Below, in pieces: positions 16,190 through 25,230 of a DNA stretch of 64,000 nucleotides (within the stretch, counting starts at the first letter, position 1; each line of letters opens with the position of its first letter). A model generated the notes under the pieces. The model ran no database searches, was not told where the DNA came from, and saw only the letters and a program-made list of their open reading frames with translations. The translations under genes were made by a program, and so were the position numbers. The DNA comes from Scandinavium hiltneri (GTDB taxonomy: Bacteria > Pseudomonadota > Gammaproteobacteria > Enterobacterales > Enterobacteriaceae). The stretch spans positions 186,001 through 250,000 of the forward strand of contig NZ_JALIGE010000071.1 of the NCBI RefSeq assembly GCF_024764835.1, in the 5' to 3' direction.

Positions 16190-18325
16190 TTACTCGCCCT
16201 GTTCCGCTGCCGGAGCTTCCGGCGCGGCCGCAGGCTGAGTCTGCTCGGTCGCTTCTTTAATGCTCAGACGGACACGGCCCTGGCGATCAACTTCCAGAAC
16301 CTTAACCGGTACTTCCTGACCCATCTGCAGATAGTCAGTCACTTTCTCTACACGCTTGTCAGCGATCTGAGAAATGTGTACCAGGCCTTCTTTACCGCCA
16401 CCGATAGCCACGAAGGCACCGAAGTCTACGATACGGGTAACTTTACCGTTGTAGATGCGGCCCACTTCGATTTCAGCGGTGATTTCTTCGATACGGCGAA
16501 TAGCGTACTGCGCTTTGTCACCGTCGGTCGCTGCGATTTTCACAGTACCGTCATCTTCGATTTCGATGGTGGTGCCGGTTTCTTCAGTCAGCGCACGGAT
16601 AACAGAGCCGCCTTTACCGATAACGTCTTTGATCTTGTCCGGGCTGATCTTGATGGTGTGAATACGCGGTGCGAATTCGGAGATGTCGCCACGCGGTGCG
16701 TTGATTGCCTGTTCCATCACACCCAGGATGTGCAGACGCGCACCTTTAGCCTGGTTCAGAGCAACCTGCATGATTTCTTTGGTGATACCTTCAATTTTGA
16801 TATCCATCTGCAGAGCAGAGATACCTTCACGGGAACCCGCAACTTTGAAGTCCATATCGCCCAGGTGATCTTCATCGCCGAGGATGTCGGACAGAACCAC
16901 GAAGTTCTCGCCTTCTTTCACCAGACCCATCGCGATACCTGCTACTGCAGATTTAATCGGTACGCCTGCGTCCATCAGTGCCAGGGAAGCACCGCACACG
17001 GAAGCCATGGAAGAAGAACCATTAGATTCGGTGATTTCAGAAACCACACGAACGGTGTACGGGAATTCGTCAGTGGTGGGCATAACTGCCAACACGCCAC
17101 GCTTCGCCAGACGGCCGTGACCAATTTCACGTCGCTTCGGTGAGCCAATCATACCGGTTTCGCCCACGGAGTACGGAGGGAAGTTGTAGTGGAACAGGAA
17201 GCTGTCAGTGCGATCGCCCATCAGTTCGTCGATGTTCTGTGCGTCACGTGCGGTACCCAGAGTTGCAGTAACCAGCGCCTGAGTTTCACCACGGGTGAAC
17301 AGAGCGGAACCGTGAGTACGTGGCAGAACACCAGTGCGCACGTCCAGACCACGAATCATGTCTTTTTCACGACCATCGATACGCGGTTCGCCAGCCAATA
17401 CGCGGCTACGTACTGCAGTTTTCTCGATACCGTGCAGGATGTCGCCCAGTTCGTTAGCGTCCAGCGTTTCGTCTTCTGCAACCAGGGAAGCGATCACGTC
17501 AGATTTGATAGCATCAATCTGAGTGTAACGTTCCTGCTTGTCGGTGATGCGGTATGCATCGCTCAGACGAGACTGTGCCAGGCCGGCAACGCGCGCATGC
17601 AGCGCTTCGTCGATGGCTTCTGGCTGCCAATCCCAACGTGGTTTACCGGCTTCTTTCACCAGGTCGTTGATATTCTGGATAACTACCTGCTGCTGTTCGT
17701 GGCCGAACACCACGGCGCCCAGCATCTGGTCTTCGCTCAGCAGTTCAGCTTCAGATTCAACCATCAGTACAGCGGCTTCGGTACCCGCAACAACCAAGTC
17801 CAGTTTGCTGGTTTTCAGCTCTTCCTGGGTTGGGTTCAGTACGTACTGGTCGTTGATGTAACCCACGCGCGCAGAACCGATTGGGCCGTTGAACGGAAGG
17901 CCGGACAGGGACAGTGCAGCGGAAGCGCCAATCATTGCCACGATATCTGGGTTAACCTGCGGGTTTACGGACACAACGGTCGCGATAACCTGAACTTCGT
18001 TAATGAAGCCTTCTGGGAACAGCGGGCGAACCGGGCGGTCAATCAGACGCGCAATCAGGGTTTCGCCTTCGCTTGGACGGCCTTCACGACGGAAGAAGCC
18101 ACCAGGAATTTTACCAGCAGCGTAAGTACGCTCCTGATAGTTAACAGTCAACGGGAAGAAGTCCTGTCCTGGTTTAGTTTTTTTCTGACCCACAACGGTA
18201 ACGAATACCGCGGTGTCATCCATGCTAACCATAACGGCAGCAGTCGCCTGACGCGCCATCATGCCGGTTTCCAGTGTGACCGTGTGCTGGCCATACTGGA
18301 ATTTACGAACGATCGGATTCAGCAA
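16190..18325 (-). CDS. pnp: Polyribonucleotide nucleotidyltransferase (PNPase)
   Basis: PNPase, 711 residues, is the phosphorolytic 3'-5' exoribonuclease of the RNA degradosome. It has two RNase PH domains, a KH domain (IKDVIGKGGSVIRALTEETG, about residues 559-578) and a C-terminal S1 domain (about 622-690). The conserved FFRREGRPSE segment is present. The start is TTG at 18323-18325, 7 nt after AAGGAT, giving the conserved MLNPIVRKF N-terminus. The longer frame to 18361 is not supported. Expression in E. coli is autoregulated through an RNase III-processed leader hairpin; the same structure is visible upstream. Confidence 0.97.
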   Translation of the reverse strand: MLNPIVRKFQYGQHTVTLETGMMARQATAAVMVSMDDTAVFVTVVGQKKTKPGQDFFPLTVNYQERTYAAGKIPGGFFRREGRPSEGETLIARLIDRPVRPLFPEGFINEVQVIATVVSVNPQVNPDIVAMIGASAALSLSGLPFNGPIGSARVGYINDQYVLNPTQEELKTSKLDLVVAGTEAAVLMVESEAELLSEDQMLGAVVFGHEQQQVVIQNINDLVKEAGKPRWDWQPEAIDEALHARVAGLAQSRLSDAYRITDKQERYTQIDAIKSDVIASLVAEDETLDANELGDILHGIEKTAVRSRVLAGEPRIDGREKDMIRGLDVRTGVLPRTHGSALFTRGETQALVTATLGTARDAQNIDELMGDRTDSFLFHYNFPPYSVGETGMIGSPKRREIGHGRLAKRGVLAVMPTTDEFPYTVRVVSEITESNGSSSMASVCGASLALMDAGVPIKSAVAGIAMGLVKEGENFVVLSDILGDEDHLGDMDFKVAGSREGISALQMDIKIEGITKEIMQVALNQAKGARLHILGVMEQAINAPRGDISEFAPRIHTIKISPDKIKDVIGKGGSVIRALTEETGTTIEIEDDGTVKIAATDGDKAQYAIRRIEEITAEIEVGRIYNGKVTRIVDFGAFVAIGGGKEGLVHISQIADKRVEKVTDYLQMGQEVPVKVLEVDRQGRVRLSIKEATEQTQPAAAPEAPAAEQGE

Positions 18326-18390
18326 AATTTTATCCTTTCTAGATGAGTAACGGGACACCATTGGATGTGCCGTTCAAAGACCCGATCCTC

Positions 18391-18463
18391 TTGCATCCTC
18401 GCGACTAATGACAATCCTAACCATCGGTTAAGTCTCTCATTAGCCGCGCGAAACGCTGCAATG
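18391..18463 (-). promoter_or_regulatory. pnp leader stem-loop (RNase III processing/autoregulation)
   Basis: The region upstream of pnp holds long inverted segments: TTGCA/TGCAA, CGCG/CGCG, CTAATGA/TCATTAG and CCTAACC/GGTTAAG around an ATC apex. They form an extended interrupted hairpin in the pnp 5' UTR. In E. coli, RNase III cleaves the equivalent stem and PNPase then degrades the remnant, which destabilises its own mRNA. Confidence 0.7.
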
Positions 18464-18528
18464 AAGATCATTTGTTTCAGCAATACAAACAATACATGAG
18501 TTTCATGTTAATTGCTGCCATCTGGTTG

Positions 18529-18554
18529 AAAAAAGGGGCCATAAAGGCCCCTCT
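18529..18554 (-). terminator. rpsO intrinsic terminator
   Basis: On the minus strand a GGGGCC/GGCCCC stem with a TTTAT loop is followed by six T residues, 19-44 nt after rpsO. In E. coli the equivalent t1 terminator is partly read through into pnp. Confidence 0.85.
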
Positions 18555-18572
18555 TTCTGAAACTCGCCAGAA

Positions 18573-18842
18573 CTAGCGACGCAGACCCAGACGCTCAATC
18601 AGCGCGGTGTAGCGTGCTACATCTTTACGTTTCAGGTAGTCGAGCAGTTTACGACGCTGAGAAACCATACGCAGCAGACCACGACGGCTGTGGTGATCTT
18701 TTTTGTGCTCAGAGAAGTGACCCTGCAGGTGGTTGATCTGTGCAGTCAGCAGAGCAACCTGAACTTCGGTGCAGCCGCTGTCGTTAGAACCACGACCAAA
18801 CTCGGAAACGATTTTTGCTTTAGCTTCAACGCTTAGAGACAT
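18573..18842 (-). CDS. rpsO: 30S ribosomal protein S15
   Basis: The 89-residue product is S15, a primary 16S rRNA binder of the 30S central domain. The conserved core includes HFSEHKKDHHSRRGLLRMVSQ (residues 38-58) and the basic tail YTALIERLGLRR. Length and start match E. coli. In E. coli, S15 represses its own translation by trapping the ribosome on a pseudoknot in the leader; the leader here is of similar size. It has its own promoter after truB and a terminator before pnp. Confidence 0.99.
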   Translation of the reverse strand: MSLSVEAKAKIVSEFGRGSNDSGCTEVQVALLTAQINHLQGHFSEHKKDHHSRRGLLRMVSQRRKLLDYLKRKDVARYTALIERLGLRR

Positions 18843-18950
18843 TTTAAACTCCAGATTTAAAAAGTAAAAAGGGTGCCGATCTCTAATTCAGCGACCCCAG
18901 GATTAACGTCTTCACGCAGGCGAACCTTAGTTCAGACGTTAAGCGGCAAT

Positions 18951-18979
18951 ATTCTACCCGTAGCGACATGTTATCGCAA
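18951..18979 (-). promoter_or_regulatory. rpsO sigma-70 promoter
   Basis: On the minus strand TTGCGA (18974-18979) and TAGAAT (18951-18956) are separated by exactly 17 bp. The promoter lies just downstream of the truB start of the intergenic region (truB stop at 18989) and about 108 nt upstream of rpsO. It corresponds in place to the E. coli rpsO P1 promoter. Confidence 0.8.
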
Positions 18980-18988
18980 GACAGGCGA

Positions 18989-19933
18989 TTATTGCGGGTA
19001 CTCGACGACCAGACGACGCGGCGCGACACGGCCTTCGTCATCAATCTCGCCCATACCGATGAATTTGCCGTATTCGCCTTCCGTCACGCGCACCAGCCCG
19101 TGGACCTGCACGTCAGCAGTACGAACCGGATTGCCATTTTTGAAGTACACAGAGGACGTCAGGGGCAAATTCACAACCGGGAAATCTTCAGCCGGGCTGT
19201 CCATTGGCATCAACAGTGGATCCAGCAGCTGCGCCGCAGGAATATCCTGCTCTTCAGCCTGCGTAACCAGCGCCTGCAAATGCTCCAGCGTCACCATTCT
19301 GTCGACCGGGTAGCGGCTGACGGCCAGACGACGCAGCATCGTAACATGCGCCCCACAGCCGAGCTTTTCGCCCAGGTCATCAATGATGGTGCGGATATAA
19401 GTGCCTTTCGAACAGTGGATTTCCAGCTCCAGTTCATCCCCTTCGTGGCGAATAAACAGCAGTTCATACACTGTTATCGGGCGTGCTTCACGCGGGACTT
19501 CAATACCCTGCCGAGCGTATTCGTACAGCTTTTTGCCTTGGTATTTTAATGCAGAGTACATCGACGGCACCTGCATTGTGTCTCCCCGGAAACTTTCCAG
19601 TGCGCTGGCAAGTTCGGTGGCACTGAACGTCATCGGACGCTCTTCCACAACCAGGCCATCGGCATCTGACGTATCAGTACGCTGCCCCAGTTTCGCGATC
19701 ACGCGGTAGCGTTTGTCGGAATCGAGCAAATACTGAGAAAACTTGGTGGCTTCGCCAAGACATACCGGCAGCATACCGGTCGCCAGCGGATCCAGAGCGC
19801 CTGTGTGCCCTGCGCGGTTTGCATTATAAAGGCGCTTCACCTTTTGCAGAACGTCATTACTGGACGCACCTTCCGGTTTATCCAGCAGCAGTACGCCATG
19901 AATGTCGCGACCACGACGACGAGGACGACTCAT
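18989..19933 (-). CDS. truB: tRNA pseudouridine(55) synthase TruB
   Basis: TruB, 314 residues, makes pseudouridine 55 in the T-loop of elongator tRNAs and also acts as a tRNA chaperone. The catalytic aspartate is D48 in GHTGALDPLATG (residues 42-53), and a PUA domain occupies the C-terminal third. Its ATG overlaps the rbfA stop (TGATG), so translation is coupled. Length equals the E. coli protein. Confidence 0.98.
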   Translation of the reverse strand: MSRPRRRGRDIHGVLLLDKPEGASSNDVLQKVKRLYNANRAGHTGALDPLATGMLPVCLGEATKFSQYLLDSDKRYRVIAKLGQRTDTSDADGLVVEERPMTFSATELASALESFRGDTMQVPSMYSALKYQGKKLYEYARQGIEVPREARPITVYELLFIRHEGDELELEIHCSKGTYIRTIIDDLGEKLGCGAHVTMLRRLAVSRYPVDRMVTLEHLQALVTQAEEQDIPAAQLLDPLLMPMDSPAEDFPVVNLPLTSSVYFKNGNPVRTADVQVHGLVRVTEGEYGKFIGMGEIDDEGRVAPRRLVVEYPQ

Positions 19934-20334
19934 CAGTCCTCCTTGGTGTCATCCGGGTTCACACGACGTTCTTCGTCATGCTTTACCACGTTGGTCACGA
20001 GGTTGGACATACGCATACCTTCGACCAGCGAGTTGTCGTAGAAGAAGGTCAGTTCCGGCACGATACGCAGACGCATGGCTTTACCCAGCAGCGTACGGAT
20101 GAAACCAGACGCGTCCTGTAACGCACGGATGCCCGCTTTCACAGCGGCTTCATCTTTGTCGTTCAGGAAGGTTACGAATACTTTGGCATAAGCCAAGTCA
20201 CGGGAGACTTCAACACCGGATACGGTGGTCATCAGGCCCAGACGTGGATCTTTAATTTCGCGCTGCAGGATGATAGCAATTTCCTTCTGCATCTCCTGGG
20301 ATACGCGCTGCGGGCGACCAAATTCTTTCGCCAT
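19933..20334 (-). CDS. rbfA: Ribosome-binding factor A (30S maturation)
   Basis: RbfA, 133 residues, is a KH-like-fold cold-shock protein that binds the 30S subunit at helix 1/28 during late maturation. The segment DPRLGLMTTVSGVEVSRDLAYAKVFV (start about residue 31) is the conserved core. It ends with an acidic tail (RRVNPDDTKED). It shares an A with the truB start codon. It is separated from infB by 157 nt that hold a hairpin and a REP element, unusual inside an operon. Confidence 0.98.
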   Translation of the reverse strand: MAKEFGRPQRVSQEMQKEIAIILQREIKDPRLGLMTTVSGVEVSRDLAYAKVFVTFLNDKDEAAVKAGIRALQDASGFIRTLLGKAMRLRIVPELTFFYDNSLVEGMRMSNLVTNVVKHDEERRVNPDDTKED

Positions 20335-20357
20335 AATAAATTCTCCAGATAAAAGAC

Positions 20358-20382
20358 AAAAAAGGGGCCAAAGCCCCTTTTT
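20358..20382. terminator. Terminator-like hairpin between infB and rbfA
   Basis: AAAAAGGGGC/GCCCCTTTTT forms a 10-bp stem with a CAAA-type loop and flanking A/T tracts readable in both directions. It sits inside the nusA operon, just upstream of rbfA, and so may cause partial termination or protect the infB 3' end. Confidence 0.55.
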
Positions 20383-20390
20383 AGAATTAT

Positions 20391-20481
20391 TGCCGGGTGG
20401 CGCTTCGAAGCCTGATGGCGCTAACGCTTATCAGGCCTACAAACCCAGGCCGTAGGCCCGGTAAACGTAGTACCACCGGGC
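20391..20481. repeat. REP/BIME element between infB and rbfA
   Basis: GCCGGGTGGCGCTTCG...GCCTGATGGCGC...TATCAGGCCTAC, then CCAGGCCGTAGGCCCGGTAAAC...CCACCGGGCA, form a pair of inverted REP units. The element lies directly after the infB stop inside the metY-nusA-infB-rbfA operon. Confidence 0.8.
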
Positions 20482-20491
20482 ATTTCAACGA

Positions 20492-23179
20492 TTAGTCGAT
20501 GCTGCGCTGAATCTCGATGATCTCGAACACTTCGATCATATCGCCGACGCGTACGTCGTTGTAGTTCTTAACGCCGATACCACATTCCATGCCGTTACGG
20601 ACTTCGTTGGCATCATCTTTGAAGCGGCGCAGGGATTCCAGCTCGCCTTCATAGATAACCACGTTGTCACGCAGGACGCGGATTGGGTTGTGACGTTTGA
20701 CCACACCTTCGGTAACCATACAACCTGCGATGGCACCAAATTTCGGCGATTTGAACACGTCGCGAACTTCAGCCAGACCGAGGATCTGCTGTTTCAGTTC
20801 TGGAGACAGCTTACCGCTCATTGCCGCTTTCACTTCGTCGATCAGATGATAGATGACGGAGTAGTAACGCAGATCCAGGCTTTCGGATTCAATAACACGG
20901 CGCGCAGAAGCGTCAGCACGTACGTTGAAGCCAACCAGAATTGCGTTGGATGCAGCAGCCAGGGTTGCGTCGGTTTCGGTGATACCACCTACGCCAGAAC
21001 CGATGATTCTCACCTTCACTTCGTCGGTAGAGAGTTTCAGCAGAGAATCAGAGATTGCCTCTACAGAACCCTGTACGTCCGCCTTCAGAACGACGTTCAC
21101 TTCGTGAACTTCGCCTTCGGTCATGTTGGCAAACATGTTTTCCAGCTTGGATTTCTGCTGACGAGCCAGTTTAACTTCACGGAATTTACCCTGACGATAC
21201 AGCGCAACTTCACGCGCTTTCTTCTCGTCACGAACAACCGTTACTTCGTCACCGGCAGCCGGTACACCAGACAGGCCGAGGATCTCAACCGGAATGGACG
21301 GACCTGCTTCCACGACCTCCTGACCCAGTTCGTTACGCATCGCACGAACACGACCGTATTCGAAGCCACACAGAACAATGTCACCTTTGTTCAGAGTACC
21401 TTCACGAACCAGAACGGTAGCAACCGGACCACGACCTTTATCCAGGAAGGATTCGATGACTGCACCGCTTGCCATACCGTTACGAACCGCTTTCAGTTCG
21501 AGAACTTCAGCCTGCAGCAGGATAGCGTTGAGCAGATCGTCGATACCGGTACCTGCTTTCGCAGAAACGTGTATGAACTGGCTCTCGCCGCCCCACTCTT
21601 CCGGCATGATGCCGTACTGGGACAGTTCCTGCTTAACGCGATCCGGATCGGCTTCCAGCTTATCGATTTTGTTCACCGCTACCACTACCGGCACCTGCGC
21701 CGCTTTCGCGTGCTGGATTGCTTCGATAGTTTGCGGCATCACGCCATCGTCTGCGGCAACCACCAGAACCACGATATCCGTCGCCTGCGCACCACGAGCA
21801 CGCATGGAGGTAAACGCGGCGTGGCCCGGGGTATCCAGGAAGGTGATCATGCCGTTGTCAGTTTCTACGTGGTAAGCACCGATATGCTGGGTAATACCAC
21901 CCGCTTCGCCGGAAGCGACTTTAGTAGAACGAATGTAATCGAGCAGAGACGTTTTACCGTGGTCAACGTGACCCATGATGGTCACAACAGGTGCACGCGG
22001 TTCAGCCGCTGCACCAGTGTCACGGTCGCTCATTACTGCTTCTTCCAGCTCGTTTTCACGACGCAGGATAACTTTGTGGCCCATCTCTTCGGCAACCAGC
22101 TGTGCGGTTTCCTGGTCGATGACCTGGTTGATGGTCGCCATTGCGCCCAGCTTCATCATTGCTTTGATGACCTGAGAGCCTTTAACGGCCATTTTGTTTG
22201 CCAGATCGCCAACGGTGATGGTTTCACCGATGATAACGTCACGGTTAACGGCCTGAGCTGGCTTCTGGAAGCCCTGCTGCAGCGCGGAACCTTTACGCTT
22301 GCCGCCTTTACCACCACGAACAGAAGCACGAGCTTCTTCGCGATCGGCTTTGGATTCAGCGTGTTTGTTGGCTTTCTTAGGACGAGGCGCTTTAGCAGTA
22401 CGGGTACGGCTACGGCCGCCTTCGCTTTCACGATCGTTTTCATCTTCAGCCTGGCGCGCATGCTGAGAAGTGGTCACGTGATAATCGCTGTTGTCTTCAG
22501 TCGGCTCAGCCGCTGTATTAACACCGTTTTTCTCGTTTTCAGCGGCCATGCGGCGGGCTTCATCCGCAACGCGACGCGCTTCTTCTTCAAGCTTACGGCG
22601 CGCTTCTTCTTCCGATTTACGCTTCAGCTCTGCAGCTTCTGCTTCACGGCGGGCTTTTTCAGCCTGGGCGGTTTTTGTCATATCGTCGGTCTGTTGATTG
22701 CTCACTTTGTCTTTTTCCGCAACTTCACGTTTCGCTTTATCAGCGGATTCACGTTTAGCTTGTTCTGCGGCCTCACGTTCAGCTTTTGCCTGTGCCTCAC
22801 GCTTGGCTGCTTCTTCAGCCTCACGGCGGGCTTGTTCTTCCGCTTCACGCTTCGCTTCTTCTTCAGCCAGACGGTCGGCTTCCTGCGGGTCACGTTTTAC
22901 AAAGGTACGCGTTTTGCGGACTTCAATCTGCACCGATTTGCTCTTACCACCAGTACCCGGAACGCTCAGGGTAGTGCGAGTTTTACGTTGCAGCGTCAGC
23001 TTGTCAGGTGCTGAACCGTGTTCACGGTTCAGGTGTGCCAACAAGGTCTGTTTTTCTTGTGCGGTCACAGAGTCATCAGCTTGCTTCGGGATGCCTGCAT
23101 CAGCGAATTGCTGTACCAGGCGGTCCACGGAAGTCTGAATCTCTGCGGCCAGCGTTTTTACGGTTACATCTGTTGTCAT
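20492..23179 (-). CDS. infB: Translation initiation factor IF-2
   Basis: IF-2, 895 residues, is the GTPase that recruits fMet-tRNA to the 30S subunit. The N-terminal IF2_N domain (about 1-55) is followed by a long Ala/Glu/Lys/Arg-rich helical repeat region (about 95-220), a second IF2_N domain and the G domain. G1 GHVDHGKTS lies near residue 403; G3 DTPGHAAF and G4 NKID follow. Start MTTDVTV follows AGGAAGGAACAGC. E. coli makes shorter forms from internal in-frame starts; the same is likely here. Confidence 0.98.
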   Translation of the reverse strand: MTTDVTVKTLAAEIQTSVDRLVQQFADAGIPKQADDSVTAQEKQTLLAHLNREHGSAPDKLTLQRKTRTTLSVPGTGGKSKSVQIEVRKTRTFVKRDPQEADRLAEEEAKREAEEQARREAEEAAKREAQAKAEREAAEQAKRESADKAKREVAEKDKVSNQQTDDMTKTAQAEKARREAEAAELKRKSEEEARRKLEEEARRVADEARRMAAENEKNGVNTAAEPTEDNSDYHVTTSQHARQAEDENDRESEGGRSRTRTAKAPRPKKANKHAESKADREEARASVRGGKGGKRKGSALQQGFQKPAQAVNRDVIIGETITVGDLANKMAVKGSQVIKAMMKLGAMATINQVIDQETAQLVAEEMGHKVILRRENELEEAVMSDRDTGAAAEPRAPVVTIMGHVDHGKTSLLDYIRSTKVASGEAGGITQHIGAYHVETDNGMITFLDTPGHAAFTSMRARGAQATDIVVLVVAADDGVMPQTIEAIQHAKAAQVPVVVAVNKIDKLEADPDRVKQELSQYGIMPEEWGGESQFIHVSAKAGTGIDDLLNAILLQAEVLELKAVRNGMASGAVIESFLDKGRGPVATVLVREGTLNKGDIVLCGFEYGRVRAMRNELGQEVVEAGPSIPVEILGLSGVPAAGDEVTVVRDEKKAREVALYRQGKFREVKLARQQKSKLENMFANMTEGEVHEVNVVLKADVQGSVEAISDSLLKLSTDEVKVRIIGSGVGGITETDATLAAASNAILVGFNVRADASARRVIESESLDLRYYSVIYHLIDEVKAAMSGKLSPELKQQILGLAEVRDVFKSPKFGAIAGCMVTEGVVKRHNPIRVLRDNVVIYEGELESLRRFKDDANEVRNGMECGIGVKNYNDVRVGDMIEVFEIIEIQRSID

Positions 23180-23203
23180 GCTGTTCCTTCCTGCTACAGT
23201 TTA

Positions 23204-24691
23204 TTACGCTTCGTCGCCGAACCAGCAAATATTACGTGCGGCCATGATGAGCTCACCGGCTTTCTCGTCGGTTAAATCTTCAATATCAGCCAGGTCGTCA
23301 ATGCCCTGATCGGCGAGATCTTCCAGCGTACAAACACCGCGGGCAGCCAGCTTAAATGCCATTGTACGATCGAGACCTTCAAGGTTCAGCAGATCGTCAG
23401 CCGGTTTATTATCACCGAGGCTTTCTTCCTGAGCCAGCGCCAGCGTAGTCAGTGCGTTTTTCGCACGTTCACGAAGTGCCTCAACGGTCTGTTCATCTAG
23501 GCCGTCAATTTCCAGCAGTTCTTTCATTGGCACATAGGCCAGTTCTTCCAGGCTGGAGAAACCTTCTTCTACCAGCACGGTCGCGAAATCTTCATCAATC
23601 TCGAGATATTTGGTGAAGGTATCGATAGCCGCGTGCGCTTCCGCCTGATGCTTTGCATTCAGATCGTCAACTGTCATTACGTTGAGATCCCAACCGCTCA
23701 GCTGAGACGCCAGACGCACGTTCTGGCCGTTACGACCAATTGCCTGCGCCAGGTTGCCCGCTTCTACCGCGATATCCATGGTGTGTTTGTCTTCGTCAAC
23801 AACGATAGACGCCACATCGGCCGGAGCCATCGCGTTAATAACGAACTGCGCTGGGTTATCGTCCCACAGCACGATATCGATACGCTCGCCGCCCAGTTCA
23901 GTCGAAACTGCCTGAACACGTGCGCCACGCATACCGACGCAAGCACCAACTGGATCGATACGCTTATCGTTGGTTTTCACCGCGATTTTCGCACGGGAAC
24001 CCGGATCGCGCGCTGCCGCTTTGATCTCGATAACTTCTTCACCAATTTCTGGCACTTCAATGCGGAACAGTTCGATCAGCATTTCCGGCTTAGAACGGGT
24101 GACGAACAGCTGAGCACCACGCGCTTCTGGACGTACGGAGTACAGTACACCGCGAATACGGTCGCCTGGGCGGAAGTTTTCACGCGGCAGCATATCTTCA
24201 CGCAGGATCACGGCTTCAGCATTGCTGCCCAGATCCAGAGAGATGTTATCGCGGTTCACTTTCTTCACCACGCCGGTGATGATTTCACCTTCGTGTTCAC
24301 GGAACTGATCAACAACCATCGCGCGTTCCGCTTCGCGGACTTTCTGCACGATAACCTGCTTCGCGGTTTGAGTGGTGATACGGTCGAAGGTCACAGATTC
24401 AATCTGGTCTTCAACGTAATCGCCCACGTTCATGCTTTCATCTTCGTAGCGAGCAGCTTCCAGCGTGATTTCGCGGGTTGGCAGAGTAACTTCTTCGACC
24501 ACCACCCAACGACGGAAAGTGTCAAAGTCACCGCTCTTACGATCGATGCTAACGCGAACCTCAATTTCTTGTTCGTATTTTTTCTTTGTCGCCGTTGCCA
24601 GGGCGCTTTCCAGCGCTTCGAAAATCTTCTCGCGCGGCAGCGATTTTTCATTGGAAACGGCTTCAACAACAGCCAAAATTTCTTTGTTCAT
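23204..24691 (-). CDS. nusA: Transcription termination/antitermination factor NusA
   Basis: NusA, 495 residues, binds RNA polymerase and modulates pausing, termination and antitermination. Domain order is the N-terminal RNAP-binding domain (1-125), S1 (about 135-200), KH1 and KH2 (about 230-345) and two acidic repeats AR1/AR2 (about 365-495). KH features GACVGMRGARVQAV and NLAQAIGRNGQNVRLA are visible. Spacing is 27 nt to rimP and 24 nt to infB, the conserved operon order. Confidence 0.98.
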   Translation of the reverse strand: MNKEILAVVEAVSNEKSLPREKIFEALESALATATKKKYEQEIEVRVSIDRKSGDFDTFRRWVVVEEVTLPTREITLEAARYEDESMNVGDYVEDQIESVTFDRITTQTAKQVIVQKVREAERAMVVDQFREHEGEIITGVVKKVNRDNISLDLGSNAEAVILREDMLPRENFRPGDRIRGVLYSVRPEARGAQLFVTRSKPEMLIELFRIEVPEIGEEVIEIKAAARDPGSRAKIAVKTNDKRIDPVGACVGMRGARVQAVSTELGGERIDIVLWDDNPAQFVINAMAPADVASIVVDEDKHTMDIAVEAGNLAQAIGRNGQNVRLASQLSGWDLNVMTVDDLNAKHQAEAHAAIDTFTKYLEIDEDFATVLVEEGFSSLEELAYVPMKELLEIDGLDEQTVEALRERAKNALTTLALAQEESLGDNKPADDLLNLEGLDRTMAFKLAARGVCTLEDLADQGIDDLADIEDLTDEKAGELIMAARNICWFGDEA

Positions 24692-24718
24692 CGGGGCCTT
24701 TCACCTCAATCCAGACTG

Positions 24719-25171
24719 TTAAAAGTGGGGAACCAGGTTCGCCTTCTGGATGTTACTCAGCGCGAACACTTCATCTTTGCCTTCGACTGTAACAGTGATC
24801 ATCTCACCGTCTACCGCTTTGATAATGCCCTGCCATTTACGACGATTCTGGACCGCCATGCGCAGGACGAGCGTGACCTCTTCACCGAGGAAACGCGTGT
24901 AATGTTCAGCGATGAACATAGGACGGTCGAGCCCTGGTGAGGAGACTTCCAGGTTGTAAGCGACGGTAACGGGGTCTTCGACATCCATGACGGCACTGAC
25001 CTGGTGGCTCACATCAGCACAATCATCAACATTGATGCCATCTTCACTATCAATATAGATGCGCAGCGTAGATGTGCGACCGCGAATGAATTCGATGCCG
25101 ACCAGCTCGAAGCCCAGAGCCTCAACCGGCGCTTTAAGCATCTCTGTTAATTTCTGTTCTAATGTGGACAA
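24719..25171 (-). CDS. rimP: Ribosome maturation factor RimP
   Basis: RimP, 150 residues, assists 30S assembly. The start is TTG at 25169-25171, giving the conserved MSTLEQKL N-terminus with GGGGGTGG as ribosome-binding region. An upstream ATG (25199-25201) would add ten residues encoded partly by a hairpin/T-tract and is not conserved. Conserved segments are RIYIDSEDGINVDDCADVS and LEVSSPGLDRP. It is the second gene of the metY operon. Confidence 0.95.
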   Translation of the reverse strand: MSTLEQKLTEMLKAPVEALGFELVGIEFIRGRTSTLRIYIDSEDGINVDDCADVSHQVSAVMDVEDPVTVAYNLEVSSPGLDRPMFIAEHYTRFLGEEVTLVLRMAVQNRRKWQGIIKAVDGEMITVTVEGKDEVFALSNIQKANLVPHF

Positions 25172-25188
25172 GCCCACCCCCAAGACGT

Positions 25189-25208
25189 AAAAAAAGGGCA
25201 TAAAGCCC
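25189..25208 (-). other. Short hairpin with T-tract in the rimP leader
   Basis: On the minus strand GGGC-TTTAT-GCCC is followed by seven T residues, ending 18 nt before the rimP TTG. It looks like a small terminator or attenuator directly after the metY terminator. The stem is only 4-5 bp, so termination would be weak. Confidence 0.45.
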
Positions 25209-25230
25209 AGTTATTCTTTAGTCAGATAAC

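Larger units (their letters stand above)
18380..18556 (+). ncRNA. Possible SraG (PsrO)-type sRNA antisense to the pnp leader
   Basis: E. coli and Yersinia encode the sRNA SraG in the pnp-rpsO intergenic region on the opposite strand. Here the 211-bp spacer has the same structure, and the rpsO terminator hairpin reads as a weak terminator on the plus strand (GGGGCC/GGCCCC then TCTTTCT). I could not find a convincing plus-strand promoter, so the ends are estimates and the call rests on synteny. Confidence 0.3.

Noticed and set aside
17189..18346. 385-codon open frame antisense to pnp
   Set aside because: Same codon-shadow effect in a highly expressed gene; the composition is unlike a real protein and the start has no ribosome-binding site.
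20690..23014. Very long open frame (774 codons) antisense to infB
   Set aside because: It is a codon-usage shadow of the infB frame. The protein is rich in Phe, Thr, Arg and Gln and has no ribosome-binding site or known domain. infB on the other strand is unambiguous.
23633..24940. 435-codon open frame antisense to nusA and rimP
   Set aside because: It crosses two well-supported genes on the other strand and has shadow-type composition.
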